A stretch of 64,000 nucleotides of DNA from contig NC_079487.1 of assembly GCF_020520425.1 (NCBI RefSeq), positions 112,626,141-112,690,140 of the forward strand, given 5' to 3'. Below, one piece after another: positions 1 through 18,639 of the stretch. Position numbers and translations under genes: made by a program. Position 1 is the first letter of the stretch, and the number at the start of each line of letters is the position of its first letter. The notes under the pieces were generated by a model, which worked only from the letters and a program-made list of their open reading frames with translations, was not told where the DNA came from and made no database searches. This stretch comes from Spinacia oleracea (taxonomy: Eukaryota > Streptophyta > Magnoliopsida > Caryophyllales > Amaranthaceae).

Positions 1-149
1 TTCAACCTGCTGCTCGTTCTCTTCTTCCCCTGCGTCGTTCAACTCAAACTAATCAGTGTCGCTGCTCCGTGTTAACGCCGCCTTCCACGGCAGCCGCCCA
101 CGCCGCCGCCCACTCCTCCGCTCCTGGTCACTGTCTTCTCTCCTCTCCT
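1..149 (+). other. GC- and CT-rich leader-like segment
   Basis: The first bases are much richer in C and G than the sequence that follows, with CCGCC and CTCCTC runs typical of plant 5' untranslated exons. The segment ends in CTCCTAG followed by GTATAT, a possible 5' splice site. No reading frame of note crosses it. It may be the leader of a transcript reaching the COP1/GDSL fragments downstream, but nothing in the sequence proves this, and the upstream part is outside the window. Confidence 0.25.
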
Positions 150-1331
150 AGGTATATTTAAAGATTGAATTTTAATTTTGATATTAAGATTGAATTTTTG
201 TGGATATTGAATTTTAATTGTTCATTTTAATTTGAATTGTGCATTGTCTCTTGACTGTTAAGGTTTTGAGTTCGTTTGATTTTTGACGGAAAAATGCACT
301 GATAATTCTTAGAATTTCGTTGTTTAGAATTTTACTTTTTTGGCATTGGACTACTATTCTGTAGGTTTTAGGCACGGAATTGCTATTATTTTGTGAGATT
401 TGGATGTATTTGGGAGAAATGTGTTATGATTTTGATTGTTGTTTAAATTAATTTTCAGCTTTACCCTTATATCCTTGTAGTATTGGTCTTCTGACTTGTA
501 TTGGTCTGGTTTCCTGAAAAAATCAAAATGTTGAGAGTGAAGTGCAATTTCTCTTGCTGCAATATATTTTTTATATCATCAAATGTATGGATAATATTAA
601 TGCAATTTGCCAAATTCGGTTGCTCTCATTTTTGTACTCCATGTTTTAATTGGGAACTTGTGAAGAAACCCTTTCGTTGGCAACTTGGCATTATTTTCTT
701 TATTTTTCTTTCAGGTAAAGAGCTTCACTATTATTTTCTGTTATGTTAAATACTAGATGTTGTTAAGGTCCCGTAAGGATTTTCATGTGGTTGCCACAGA
801 AGCTGTTTGGTAATATGTGCTTGAATATTACGTATACTACCTCCGTAGATGCTGAAGATAACATACAAGAGTTGTTTGTGTTAGGTGTAGAAGCAATCCC
901 GGATTGACAGAGGTTTCCTCTAGTTCTGTTGGCTTCTCCTTTTTGTGTTCTTGTTTTATTTATTTTCTTCAAATTTTGTGAAGACTTAACAAAAGATAGT
1001 TGTCGAACACTTGCATATCATTGCATTGAACATGATCGAACACTGTAATTTTCAATTGTTGTTGGTAATTAGATCACGAAACTGGTGATTTGGCAATTAG
1101 ACATGTAACCAATGTATAAATTTCGTAGTTATGAAGTGGACTCGGAGCAGTTGTCTTGGCATATGCTCCTTTTGGTGATTAAAGTTTCTACACGACCTTT
1201 CTTTCTGTGGCAATTTGGAATTACTTATTAGTTACAATCGTTGTCAGAAACTCTGTGGAGTTGGATGTTTTAATAGTGATTTATCGCTTTTTAAATTGGA
1301 GTTCACTCTTTGAATAATCTATAATATGTAG
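150..1331. other. AT-rich stretch without a supported gene
   Basis: T-rich, intron-like sequence. The short open frames here have no recognisable domain and no codon pattern. It ends in an acceptor-like TATGTAG just before the COP1-like exon fragment, so it may be relict intron sequence. Confidence 0.3.
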
Positions 1332-1426
1332 ACAGGGCACTGACGTGTCTCTGAAGGATCTTGACTACCTTTTGTCTCTACTTGAGGAAAAGAAGAGAAA
1401 GATGGCCGGAGCAAGAAGAAGCTAGG
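1332..1426 (+). pseudogene. COP1-like exon fragment (E3 ubiquitin ligase)
   Basis: After an AG acceptor, the frame reads QGTDVSLKDLDYLLSLLEEK and then KRKM. This matches the start of the coiled-coil exon of plant COP1, where Arabidopsis has GCDVSIKEVDNLLTLL followed by ERKRKMEQEEAERN. The EQEEA part is still present here, but an insertion of a few bases after KRKM moves it into another frame. A stop follows in the original frame. No RING finger, WD40 repeats or other COP1 exons lie nearby. It is a broken fragment of a host gene rather than a working ligase. Similarity is recalled from memory, not computed. Confidence 0.6.
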
Positions 1427-1430
1427 GTTT

Positions 1431-1497
1431 GAAGCCAGTAAACTCGCTAAGAATACAAGGAAATGGTTAAGATTGAAGCCAGTAAACTCGCTAAGAA
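1431..1497 (+). repeat. 23-bp direct repeat pair
   Basis: The 23 bases at 1431-1453 recur unchanged at 1475-1497, 44 bases further on. Both begin GAAGCCAGTAAACTCGC. They lie exactly between the COP1-like and GDSL-like fragments, so they could mark a junction or a local duplication made when the pieces were brought together. Confidence 0.7.
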
Positions 1498-1519
1498 GCA
1501 TCCACGTGTCTTGCAGATG

Positions 1520-2134
1520 GAATGAGCTACTAGGACGGTGGTTGACTGGTACTTTCATTCCGGCAGAAATATTAAAAGTACAAGAGGTTGTGTCAATGAG
1601 ATCAATCAGTATATTTCGCAACATAATCAGCTTTTGTTGGATCACATAACTGACCTTTGGAGCTCTCTGATGCCCAGTTTGTGTTCTGTGATGTTTACCA
1701 AGGCTTCATGCGTATCTTGTCCAACCCTAAACACTATGGTAAGCACTTTCATTACATTACATTGGTGGAACTGTTTTTAACCTATGATCTTGTAACAATG
1801 TTGGTTATAATGTTGTACAATACTTAGTGTTACTTATGCAGTTATATATGCATAATTATGTCTCTAAGCTGATTCTGTTGTGATGTTGGTAGTGATGGTA
1901 TGTGAATTTTTGGGTGGTAGGCATCAAGGAAACAAGAGGAGCATGTTGTGGAATAGGGTGGCATGGAGCAGCATCGGGGTGCGACACCATGGAGATGGTT
2001 TGCAACCAAAGTACAGCTCATGTAATCCTTCTAAGGCCGTCAATTATCTGCTGGCCGACTCTGCCTGGTTCGGTCATCCATTGGGTGACATCTTTCATCC
2101 CTTGAGCGTCCGAGCACTGGTGAACATAGCTTCA
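1520..2134 (+). pseudogene. GDSL esterase/lipase gene fragment, two exons
   Basis: The first piece (about 1530-1738) reads TRGCVNEINQYISQHNQLL and, after a frame change near 1655, LSDAQFVFCDVYQGFMRIL then SNPKHYG before a GTAAGC donor. The second piece (about 1905-2134) reads ETRGACCGIGWHGAASGCDT, MEMVCNQS and, in another frame, AVNYLLADSAWFGHPLGDIF. These are the C-terminal blocks of plant GDSL hydrolases: the N-rich helix, FVFCDVY, ACCG, and the late block where the catalytic Asp-x-x-His (DxFHP) normally stands. The N-terminal GDS block is absent and at least two frame changes are visible, so it is a pseudogene. Family assignment rests on motif order. Confidence 0.55.
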
Positions 2135-2270
2135 GCAGCAGCAGCAGCAGCAGGTGTTCTGGCAACAACAGTTATCGATTACAAGCTAGAAGCAGCAGCA
2201 GCTGTTCTGGCAGAAGTAGAAAGCAGCAATTCTGGCAGCAGCCAGTTGAAACAAGAACAAAACCAAGCCA
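2130..2270 (+). repeat. CAG/AGC trinucleotide-rich tract
   Basis: A run of about seven CAG units near 2133-2153 is followed by shorter AGCAGC clusters. In one frame it reads as polyalanine, in another as polyglutamine. It follows directly on the GDSL-like fragment and looks like simple-repeat growth rather than coding sequence. Confidence 0.6.
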
Positions 2271-2661
2271 GCCTAAAGAGTGTTTATTTTCACCAGTTGC
2301 TGGACTTTCTTGAAGTTCTCTGCCTTAACTGTGACTATCACCGTTGGTAATGCATCCCATCTTTGTATTGAAAGTCATATCTTGATTTGTCATAGATTTG
2401 ATTTCTAACATCTTCCATTTTTATATCCAGGATAGAGATATTTACTTAAACTTTTATGTTTAAAGTGTAGTTAGGTTATCAACATGTTGGTTGATCTATG
2501 GTGAATTTGCCTTTTATTGGGTTGTAAACTGTTTTGACAGGTATATATTAATGTATTATAACATTCCCGGTATTGGGGAGGGTCAAATTACAAAGGAAAT
2601 GTTGTCAAAATTTTCACCTAGTTTACTTTTATTTTTATGCTCTGAATATACTAGTACTGAA

Positions 2662-2707
2662 AGCTGCTTATTTTATTTAATCTATGGATTAAATAAAATC
2701 AGCAGCT
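2662..2707. repeat. 21-bp inverted repeat with TATG loop
   Basis: Two arms of 21 bases (2662-2682 and 2687-2707) pair with one mismatch around a 4-base loop. The arms begin and end with AGCTGCT and AGCAGCT. It stands just left of the palindromic array and may belong to the same element. Between 2360 and this point no gene is seen. Confidence 0.7.
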
Positions 2708-2730
2708 CATTTTTTTTAGAATATCCAAAA

Positions 2731-3121
2731 GTCATTTGCGTCGCACTTTAGCTAATCTGCGACGCAAATGACATTTTTTTTAACATATTGAAAAGTCATT
2801 TGCGTCGCACATTTAGCTAATGTGCGTTGCAAATGACATTTTTTTAACATATTGAAAAGTCATTTGCGTCGCACATTTAGCTAATGTGCGTTGCAAATGA
2901 CATTTTTTTTAACATATTGAAAAGTCATTTGCGTCGCACATTTAGCTAATGTGCGTTGCAAATGACTTTTCAGCACCATGCCTGAAAAGTTATTTGCGTC
3001 GCACATTAGCTAATTGAGCGACGCAAATAAGGTTCATTTGCGTCGAGAGCTTTTGCCACGCACGATGTGCGACGCAAATGTGCTTAAAAGTGCGATGCAA
3101 ATGACCCTTTTTCCACTAGTG
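2731..3121. mobile_element. Array of palindromic TTTGCGTCGCA units, CACTA-like end
   Basis: Units starting at 2731, 2795, 2859, 2924 and 2989 repeat every 64-65 bases. Within a unit, GTCATTTGCGTCGCAC faces its own reverse complement across TTAGCTAA, and units are joined by a T-run and AACATATTGAAAA. Further inverted copies follow to about 3105. The right edge reads CCCTTTTTCCACTAGTG; its reverse CACTAGTGGAAAAAGGG resembles CACTA-superfamily termini. A matching left end was not found with certainty, so the left boundary is open. Most likely a non-autonomous DNA element whose subterminal repeats expanded. Confidence 0.6.
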
Positions 3122-3141
3122 ATCGTAAGTTGCCTGATCAA

Positions 3142-3414
3142 CACCATAAGAATTTGTATCTTTAATGACAACCTAATTACGACGGGTTAATAATCCCGTC
3201 GTAAAAGACTTTTGCAACGGGGCTAACAACCAAATAAAGATGGGAACAACCGTCGCAAATGTCTTTTACGATGGATTAACGGCAGAATTTTCTATTAATG
3301 ATGACCCTATTTTATGACGGGTTTGCGACAGGAAATCCCGTCATTAATCAATGATTATTCGCCTTTAGCGACGGGATTTTCCGTCGTTAATGGTACAATA
3401 TATTTCTTGTAGTG
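3142..3414. mobile_element. CACTA-type MITE with CAA target duplication
   Basis: The right end reads TTTCTTGTAGTG, the complement of the CACTACAAGAAA terminus of plant CACTA elements. The left end, CACCATAAGAATTTG, is a decayed version. CAA stands on both sides (3139-3141 and 3415-3417), the 3-bp duplication expected of the superfamily. The inside consists of ACGACGGG / CCCGTCGT inverted motifs and no coding sequence. A second copy lies at 36132-36488. Confidence 0.8.
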
Positions 3415-3485
3415 CAAGCCGGCTTAGAGAGTAGGTTGTAAAAAGGTCCAGACTCTAGCATATTGTCACCCTTATATATGGTTAG

Positions 3486-3796
3486 TTACTGCCTCCATTT
3501 AAAACAAAAATTACACTTTTCGTTTTAATTCTTTTCGTAATGTTTTTTACATTGTACTTTATTATATTTTTTTAAATGAAAATTTACTATTTAACCCCTC
3601 TTATACCACATTATTTACAATTTTTCATTTTTTTTGTACTTTTTTTTTTCTTACACTCACCCACCTTTTTACATCTATCTTGCTTTATCCATATTTTGTT
3701 ACATTCTCTCATTTTTTACACATTCTCCCTCTTTTGGTCTGCAGTAATATTTGTGCAAATAATAACTGTAAAAGCCATTATGAAAAGGAGGTAGTA
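3486..3796. mobile_element. Stowaway-type MITE
   Basis: Left end TACTGCCTCCATTT and right end GGAGGTAGTA are inverted copies, and both edges carry the TA expected of Tc1/mariner-derived Stowaway elements. The inside is T-rich and non-coding. Confidence 0.65.
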
Positions 3797-4320
3797 GTAT
3801 GTTTGGACTAAGTCGTATGTCAAACAATGTTTGGTCCAATTAATAGGTTTCTTATTCATCAAACATATTATGAGCTTGAAAAGTTTTCTAATCAATGTAA
3901 TATAGGATACTAATGATATGTTCGTGATTGTATATTGTTATAATTTTTATATATACGAGTTTAAGACACATGTGTTATGGTAAGCCGAATCATAAAGTAC
4001 AGTGCACTAAATTTAATTCTCTATTTTATGGCTAGCTTAGCCTATGGGTAAAGAATGTCTAGGTAAATTTAGCTATAATTAGTGCCCAAGAGTTAGGGTA
4101 AGAGAGAAACATAGTGGTAGGAATAAAAATGAGGTTTATAGTCTGTGCATGCGATGGACTGCATATTTTTTTACTCTTTATTGCTGTATGAATTCAATTC
4201 ATTATTCATGTGCAGGACTGAAATTCGTAGTTATTGTGAGGATGACAGTTATGGACTTGACTGTGCAACTGACTAGTTAGTTAGCGGTTATGTACGTTTT
4301 CACCTTTTCTTTTCCTTTTT
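3797..4320. other. Intergenic stretch, nothing recognised
   Basis: AT-rich sequence with no supported gene, RNA or repeat end. Confidence 0.4.
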
Positions 4321-4326
4321 TTTTTT

Positions 4327-4474
4327 GTGTTAGCACCCGGTTCACCCTTAGGGTTAATCCGGATTCGGGGCGAGTTCTGGGTTGATAGGTTCCAGTCCCC
4401 TCCCAATTGTTGTTGCGGGGGATCGAACACAGGTTCTCCCTACCAAGTTTAGCCCCAATCACCACTGAACCAAC
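4327..4474 (-). mobile_element. tRNA-derived SINE, minus strand
   Basis: Read on the minus strand it begins TTGGTTCAGTGGTGATTGG, which resembles a pol III box A. GTGTTCGATCC, a good box B, follows about 35 bases later. The body ends GGGTGCTAACAC followed by a run of A (the T-run just left of 4327). This is the layout of a plant tRNA-derived SINE. A head fragment of the same family lies at 57519-57598, in the same orientation. Confidence 0.7.
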
Positions 4475-6300
4475 AATTAATTGGTTCTTTTCCTTTTTTT
4501 TTCAATCACAAGAAAAAGAGGATCGATATATGATCACATTTGTTTAATTGTTTTGACATAAAAATTAACAATATACATAATAATATGTATGGGCTGTGAT
4601 ATTTATATACTAGTGTGTGTTCATGCACGCGATGTGTTTTTGTAACTTATATTGTGATGATTCACCGAGGTACCATACATTTTTAAATGAAAATGGACTC
4701 GTATATATACCATATAAAAGCATATTACGTATTGTATATACATAACAAAGACGGAGTAGATTGTTTTGATTAATTATAAACGATACAATAAAAAATCTTA
4801 TATGCCAAAATGAAAAGGTACGGTAGACATAATATGAGGTACAAAAGGACGACATTGTATGATAAGCTTATACTAAGTGCTACATGCAAATAGATTTATA
4901 GATCAGATGATTCAGATATCTAACGACAATCATCACAGACCATATGATGACATGATGTGAGTTGTGAGTCTTTTAGCAAGGCCACATGCATGGCCGAGAG
5001 TAGTTAATCTCTAAAATTAACGAGAACAAACGTACAATTTGAATTCCAATATCCTCGTATAAACTGATATGATTCATGGAAACGCAATATATGCAAAAGG
5101 AGAGGATCATATGTAAAGGCAAAACAATGGATCATGGTAACATTTAATAGAGTGATAGAACGTGTAAATTAAAAGATGAAGAACATCTAGAATCTGGAAT
5201 CTCAAACATTGTATTAATTAAAGTACGTAGTACTGTAATAGACAAGACAACTAGTAGTGTTGGTTATTGTTCATTAACTACTACCTAGGTGAGTTATTCA
5301 GTCAATCAGTCAAACTCAATAACGACCAAATTGTGACTTGCCCGAAAACGGTTAAAACGGTTAATAAGTAAATAAATTAAGGAGACAAAACAGAAAAACA
5401 TGTTGCTTAATAAGTGTACAAATGTCTAAGTATTCCTAGGACAATAAAAGCCCTGAAGTAGGTAACATCTAGCTAGGGTTAATATTCTAGAATAATTAAT
5501 AAAAGTTAGTTGGTTGGTTAGGTTTATGAGAAGCATGTTCATGTGACATGCATGGGCACGCAAATAACGGAATTTTATTGGATTCATCACCATATATCAA
5601 TCTCATCTTCTTGTAAATCGTTATATACTTTGCTTTTGTTTTTGTTGGTTTGTTATAAAGTTTGATGATATGTTTATGATAATATGAATATGATGATGTG
5701 ATGGATTGTGTTTAACGATAATAGGTATATAATGAAAGGGAATTGAATTGTATGTGAGGGATGTGTCCACCGATCTAATTAGTATCGTTTCGAGGTGAAG
5801 TTGATAGTTCATGTAAAAGGAGGTTTAGAAAGTTCATGGTTTGCCATTATATTGATGGTTGTTTGTAAGAAGGGCATGGTGGAATGCGTGGTGTGTGCCA
5901 CTATGTGTTTGCTCATACGTACGTGCCAATATGTGTATTATCGTACTTATGGTTGTTGTTACCAAGAGCAAGAACAAAGATGCATGTTTTTACAACACAA
6001 TGTGTAACATGCAGCGTAATATGTATACCTGCACATGAAGGGTAGTAGTTATTCTTTTGTAAGTAAATTATATCGTACGTATTAGGAGTCATGTGCTAGC
6101 CAACGCGTGTACGTTTTTTTTAACACTTGGACGTACAAAAGTATCATAATACTTTAAGACTACTTTATGTCTCTTCTACTACACTAGTTTGTACTCCGTT
6201 TAATACCAAAGTCAAAGATTGATGTAGATGCGAGATACTTATGAAAGTTATCTTTAGGCCCACAAATTTGTTTGGTATAATTTTGTATAATTTTTGTTTT
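4475..6300. other. Intergenic stretch, nothing recognised
   Basis: About 1.8 kb of AT-rich DNA. Short open frames such as 5795-6007 start by chance and show no domain, splice context or neighbour support. Confidence 0.4.
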
Positions 6301-6555
6301 TACCCCACCGTTTCAAAAAATATTTACACTTACTATTTGCACGAACTTCGATGTAATGTTTGACCGTTAATATATCCAATTTTGTAGGGGAAAACTTATA
6401 AAAAGTTGATATTTATAAAATATATTTTGAGAAAAATCTAAAAATATATCTCATGATAATTTATGATAGATATAATAATTACAAATTATGGTCAAAGTTT
6501 TAATTGTTGAGCACATTTTTCAAAGCGTAAAGAACTTAATGAAATGGAGGTAGTA
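6301..6555. mobile_element. Stowaway-type MITE, diverged
   Basis: The left end TACCCCACCGTTTCAAAAAA and the right end GAAATGGAGGTAGTA are imperfect inverted copies with TA at both edges. The left end is more worn than the right. Non-coding inside. Confidence 0.5.
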
Positions 6556-7992
6556 CAAGCTAAAACTAAATAAATTGGTGCATACATATATCTGCAAAAA
6601 TATATACTACTATATCGACCATGTATCAAAATTTATGAAGTTCAAAATGAAATATAGGCATAACTAATAATTATTTGATCTATCTACGATTTTGACAATC
6701 AATCAACAACGAAGTTTTACTTTATTGAGTAAAATGGCCGGTATAACAGTTGAAAGGGAAAAGACTATTTTGCATGATAATAATTTGTCAATAAAATACT
6801 TGTAGTTGTTTGCATGGTAAATACAATATTTGAATAATATAGCCGCGATTCGCATATGGGAAACATGAACTGAAAATGATGGGAATCAGTGAAGAGGCTA
6901 AAAGGCCCACATTTGAGTGTCAGAGTAGCCCAGAAATAAAGGCCGAAAAAGATTGGTAGTCAACAGTATCATGCTCTAACCTTGAGATTAGGTCCCAACT
7001 CCCAACTGCTCTGCTATCATCAGAAACCATGAACTTGTGTTTTTCAACTATCAACTATACTTGTATAGCCATCCAGCGTATAACTCAGTTGGTAACGAGT
7101 AATAGAGCCAAGTTTGGAAATGCATAGCGTGTCCATGCTTCAAATCATGTGAAAAACACTATCCCTTTATACACTGGCCAGTTGAGGCATATGCCAAGGC
7201 ATGCATATCTCCTCCACGATACTCGAGTAGCCGGATAGGGGCGAGGGGCTGTATGCCTGAATCAATCTACCATTGAATATGTTCCAATTTCAAGGAAAAT
7301 TGGCACAAAAAGGATATATGCCAATATAATGTTAATGCTGGTATCTTTAGAATGTAGTATTACTACTACTTCAGAAGACTCCTTTTGGGAGGCAAGAGTC
7401 AGTAATGTATACATGCTTATGATGAGGCACCAACATTGAGCTTGGATCTCAAAGAATCTAATCTCCAATCTATGTTCATTCTCAAAACCCTAACTTAGCT
7501 CTGGGGCGAAAGGAATACTTCGTTAAAAAATAAAATAAAAAAATCACTCCATCTATATATTATACTAACCGAGTACCAGTCCACACACAAAAAAAAGTAC
7601 AATCCAAATGCCAAAAAATAAGAAAATGCAAAAGAAACCAGAATGTTCAAATAAACCACATTCCATAGAGGAAAGAGGAATATAAAGCAATTCCAATTAT
7701 CATTGATATTTTAACCTAATAATTACATATAGAAGTAGTCAAGCAGAAAATATATGTTAGAAGGTACTTCTGATCATATACAAAGTCAATAAGCCAAGCA
7801 TATCAAACAGGCAAACAGCATGAACAGGACAGTTGAAGTTTCATTGCTCGCCTTCAAAGGCCAATGTAATGGTCACTATACGTTGACGCCAAATCACCTA
7901 AATCATATCCTATGCTGTTGACAATTTCAGAAAAGCAAAATGGTCCAGCTTCAGTGACCTGCATGAGCCATCAGAATGATGGAAAGGGCAGA
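6556..7992. other. Stretch downstream of the BORC6-like gene
   Basis: The part nearest 7993 should contain the 3' untranslated region of the minus-strand gene, but its end cannot be fixed. No other gene is supported. Confidence 0.35.
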
Positions 7993-15564
<7,572 letters not shown>

Positions 15565-15639
15565 GTTTTAGTTTGCACTCGACCGCAACCACCGGACCAT
15601 AGGAGTTCGGGAAATAAATTAGCACGATTTATTTCTTTG

Positions 15640-16147
15640 TAATTTTTTTTTTACCAGCTAAAAGAATTCGAAAAAATATTTTTTACCACTTAAAAATTAA
15701 ACCTTGTATTTTAACACTAAAAATATTTAATAAAATTTAATTTTTACCACGAAAAAAGGGAAAATAGATGAAACTATGATATAGGGCCCACTCATTTAAT
15801 TTTCCTCCAACTTTTTACACTCCCCCGCGATCTTCTCCTCTCTTTACTGCCATTGATTTTTGTCATTTTTGTGAATTAATGAGATGAAAAATTATGTGAA
15901 TTCAGGGAATAGAATGAAACAACGGGAGAAAAGAGAGTTAAACACGTGAAGTCGTTGAAGAAAATAAAACATCAGAAATATTACCGTTATTGTGGCACCC
16001 ACATAACAGTTTCATCTATTTTTCCGTTTTAATGTGGTAAAAAACAAGTTTTGATTTTTTTAGGTGGTAAAATACATGTTTTAGTTTTTTAGGTGGTAAA
16101 AAAAAAATAAGTTTTTTGATTTTTTTAGGTGGTAAAAAATAATTCCT
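15640..16147. mobile_element. Long inverted-repeat element upstream of the BORC6-like gene
   Basis: The left 150 bases contain TTTTTTACCACTTAAAAA and GAAAATAGATGAAACT. The right part carries the complementary TTAGGTGGTAAAA motif three times and AGTTTCATCTATTTTTCC. The arms are therefore long, diverged inverted repeats around a short centre (about 15800-15960). No clear target duplication was found. It starts about 75 bases upstream of the gene's first ATG, so it probably lies in promoter or leader DNA. Confidence 0.5.
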
Positions 16148-16519
16148 TTTTTGAAAATTATTTATTTTTATGGGTCAAGATATTTATTGCATTTATATAT
16201 TATTGTTATCTTTATTTAGTAGTAATGTTTTTTATTTTATTTATTGGGTCTTGTCAGTATCGTTTTTTGTTTTAGTATTTTAGAAAGAAAAACAATTTAG
16301 AGACCACAACAAGTATTCTATTCACAACATAAAATTTTATATTATATTGATATTAATATTAATTTTGCAAAATTAACATGTAAAGATTATAACTCAATTG
16401 GATAATGCTTTAGTGTTGAAAATGAAAGTCGCAAGTTCAAAACTTATTTAAATCATATTTCTCATTTTTCAAATGAAAGTGGATTGATAGGATGGATCGA
16501 TTGACTCATGGATTGATAG

Positions 16520-16975
16520 TATCAGAACTGATCTGTCCAGATTATGTCCATACTTGTACAAATCATGTCCAGATCATAATCGATCTATACAAATCAATTC
16601 TAGATCAGAACCGGTCTGCACATATCATGTCCAAACCAAAACCGATATGTCAAGATCAGAACCGGTATGATTAGATCATGTCTTGATCATAACTGATATG
16701 TGGAGATCATGTTCATACATGTATAAATCATGTCCAGATCAGAACCAAATTATACAAATCATGTACAAATTTAAACCAATTTGTACAACTCATGTCCAGA
16801 TCAGAACCATACGTCCAGATCAAAACTGGTATGTCCAACTAACATTCAGGTCAAAACCATTATGTCCATATTAGAACTGGTATGTCCAGATCATGTCCAA
16901 CTCATAAATGACATGTCCAAATTATGTCCAAATCAGAACCGATCTATCCAGATCATGTCCAAGTGTATCTAATAC
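16520..16975 (+). repeat. Degenerate tandem repeat of ATGTCCAGATCAGAACC
   Basis: The phrase CATGTCCAGATCAGAACC returns more than a dozen times with point changes and uneven spacing (about 17-36 bases). In several frames it reads as SCPDQN- and MSKPKP-like protein, which is chance coding of a repeat. A simpler GATCAGTTCG / AGATCAAATT repeat follows at about 17125-17205. Confidence 0.75.
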
Positions 16976-17211
16976 TTGGAATAGTTAAATAATGAATAAA
17001 GTCAAATAAATATGTGTAATTTATAATAACATTATTATAAATTTGAATAAAATTTATTTACATATAATTAATTTAATGTTAATAATTTTAGTTTAATTGT
17101 TTAAATCTTAATTATGAAAATTCAGATTAGATCAGTTCGGATCAGATTAGATCAGTTCGCATCATATTAGATCAAATTAGATCAAATCAGATCAATTCAG
17201 ATAAGGAGAAA

Positions 17212-17279
17212 TAAGATGAAAACGGAGCTAAGACTCTGTTTGGTAACTCATTTAAGATGAAAACGGAGCTAAGACTCTG
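17212..17279 (+). repeat. 27-bp direct repeat pair
   Basis: The 27 bases at 17212-17238 (starting TAAGATGAAAACGGAGC) recur unchanged at 17253-17279, separated by 14 bases that differ. Confidence 0.7.
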
Positions 17280-17365
17280 ATTGGGTGCAAACTCCATGTA
17301 TTAAGATGCAAGCTAGTTAAGAAATACAAGTACATATATATAATGTATACAATGTCCACTTTGAT

Positions 17366-18582
17366 TGTAACGCCCCGACCTCTAATTCAAGTATTAAAGC
17401 ATGCTTAGCACCGGAATTAACCCAATTCGGTCGGGTCGTTACACGCCGTAAATCCCTCTTGGGAATTACAAGGCAACAATCAATCATATTCCATTAGAAC
17501 TCCCAAAATAACATAATAGTCCTCAAAATAAAAGTACATTATTTACTAAAGGTCTTTAATTAAACTATTAAAACATTAAGCATAAACTAAGTGAACATTA
17601 TTATAGTAAATTCCTCGCCACTAATCGTTTCCATCGTTCCCCGCAGTACCTAAAACAGAAAACAAAACGGTGAGCCGAAGACTCAGTAACGACTATCCTA
17701 GCAGCGTAAATTCATTTCAATTCATTTTATTTAATAACACAGGGAGAATAGAATATAGTAAAACATTTTATAAAGTCCTTTATTTAATTCATTTATAGAT
17801 TTAGGGTGCACATGCTAGCCGTGGCAAGTATGACATGGTGGAACGTCTTCCACGATGGACCGATGTCCATAAAACATGGGGCCTTGGCCCGAAAAACATG
17901 AGAGCCTTGGCTCAATGGGCGGATGCCCCATGGGTACATGCATGACCGAGAATCGTAACTTGTGAACATATACTGCCAAACGGGCTAGGTATTCCACTTT
18001 CATTTATCATGTTTCGTTTAATTTTACATTTTAGCCTTTTTACTTTATTTGAAATAACATAATTCATAAAGCATCATTTCTTTCATGGTTTCTTATAAAT
18101 ACTATTTTATAAGAAATTCGATCAATCATAATATCATTTTATAATCAATCATAAAATAAGGAATAATTCCATCAAATTATATAATAAATTATTCAATCAA
18201 ATCATATTATAATAAATAATTCAATCAAATCATATTTCATTTCCCGCAATTCAATAAAACATGACAAAGCATTCAATTCATAAATTCAAACATATTGTCA
18301 TGATTTCATAAACACATTTAGAAGGGAATTGCGGGTACTAGCAATAGCCGTTACCTTGATTCCGCGACTTTGCTAAGGGATTTTCGTTGGTTCGTTCGTC
18401 CTGAGCTCCGAGTCCAATTTCTTTCAAAATAGTAAATCATTAAATTAGTATTAAATCGGTAAATAATTTTAAAATCAATATTTTATAAATTATAAATTAT
18501 ATATATATATATGAAGTTTAATAAAATATAATTTCGAGTTTTTAAAGAAAATATTATAATTAATCGAATTTTTAATCAAAAT

Positions 18583-18639
<57 letters not shown>

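Noticed and set aside
2731-2988. Regularly spaced repeats that could suggest a CRISPR array
   Set aside because: The spacers are the same sequence in every unit, the repeats are palindromic and AT-joined, and the window is plant nuclear DNA.
5795-6007. 70-residue Cys-rich frame
   Set aside because: Could be imagined as a small secreted peptide, but there is no signal peptide, no cysteine spacing of a known family and no transcript signal.
16385-16450. tRNA-like phrase ATAACTCAATTGGATAATGC ... AAGTTCAAAAC
   Set aside because: Box A- and box B-like words are present, but the stems do not pair and no SINE body or tail follows.
16492-16972. Frames of about 60 residues with repeated SCPDQN-like words
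   Set aside because: Chance coding of the degenerate tandem repeat; stops fall irregularly and no frame spans the array.
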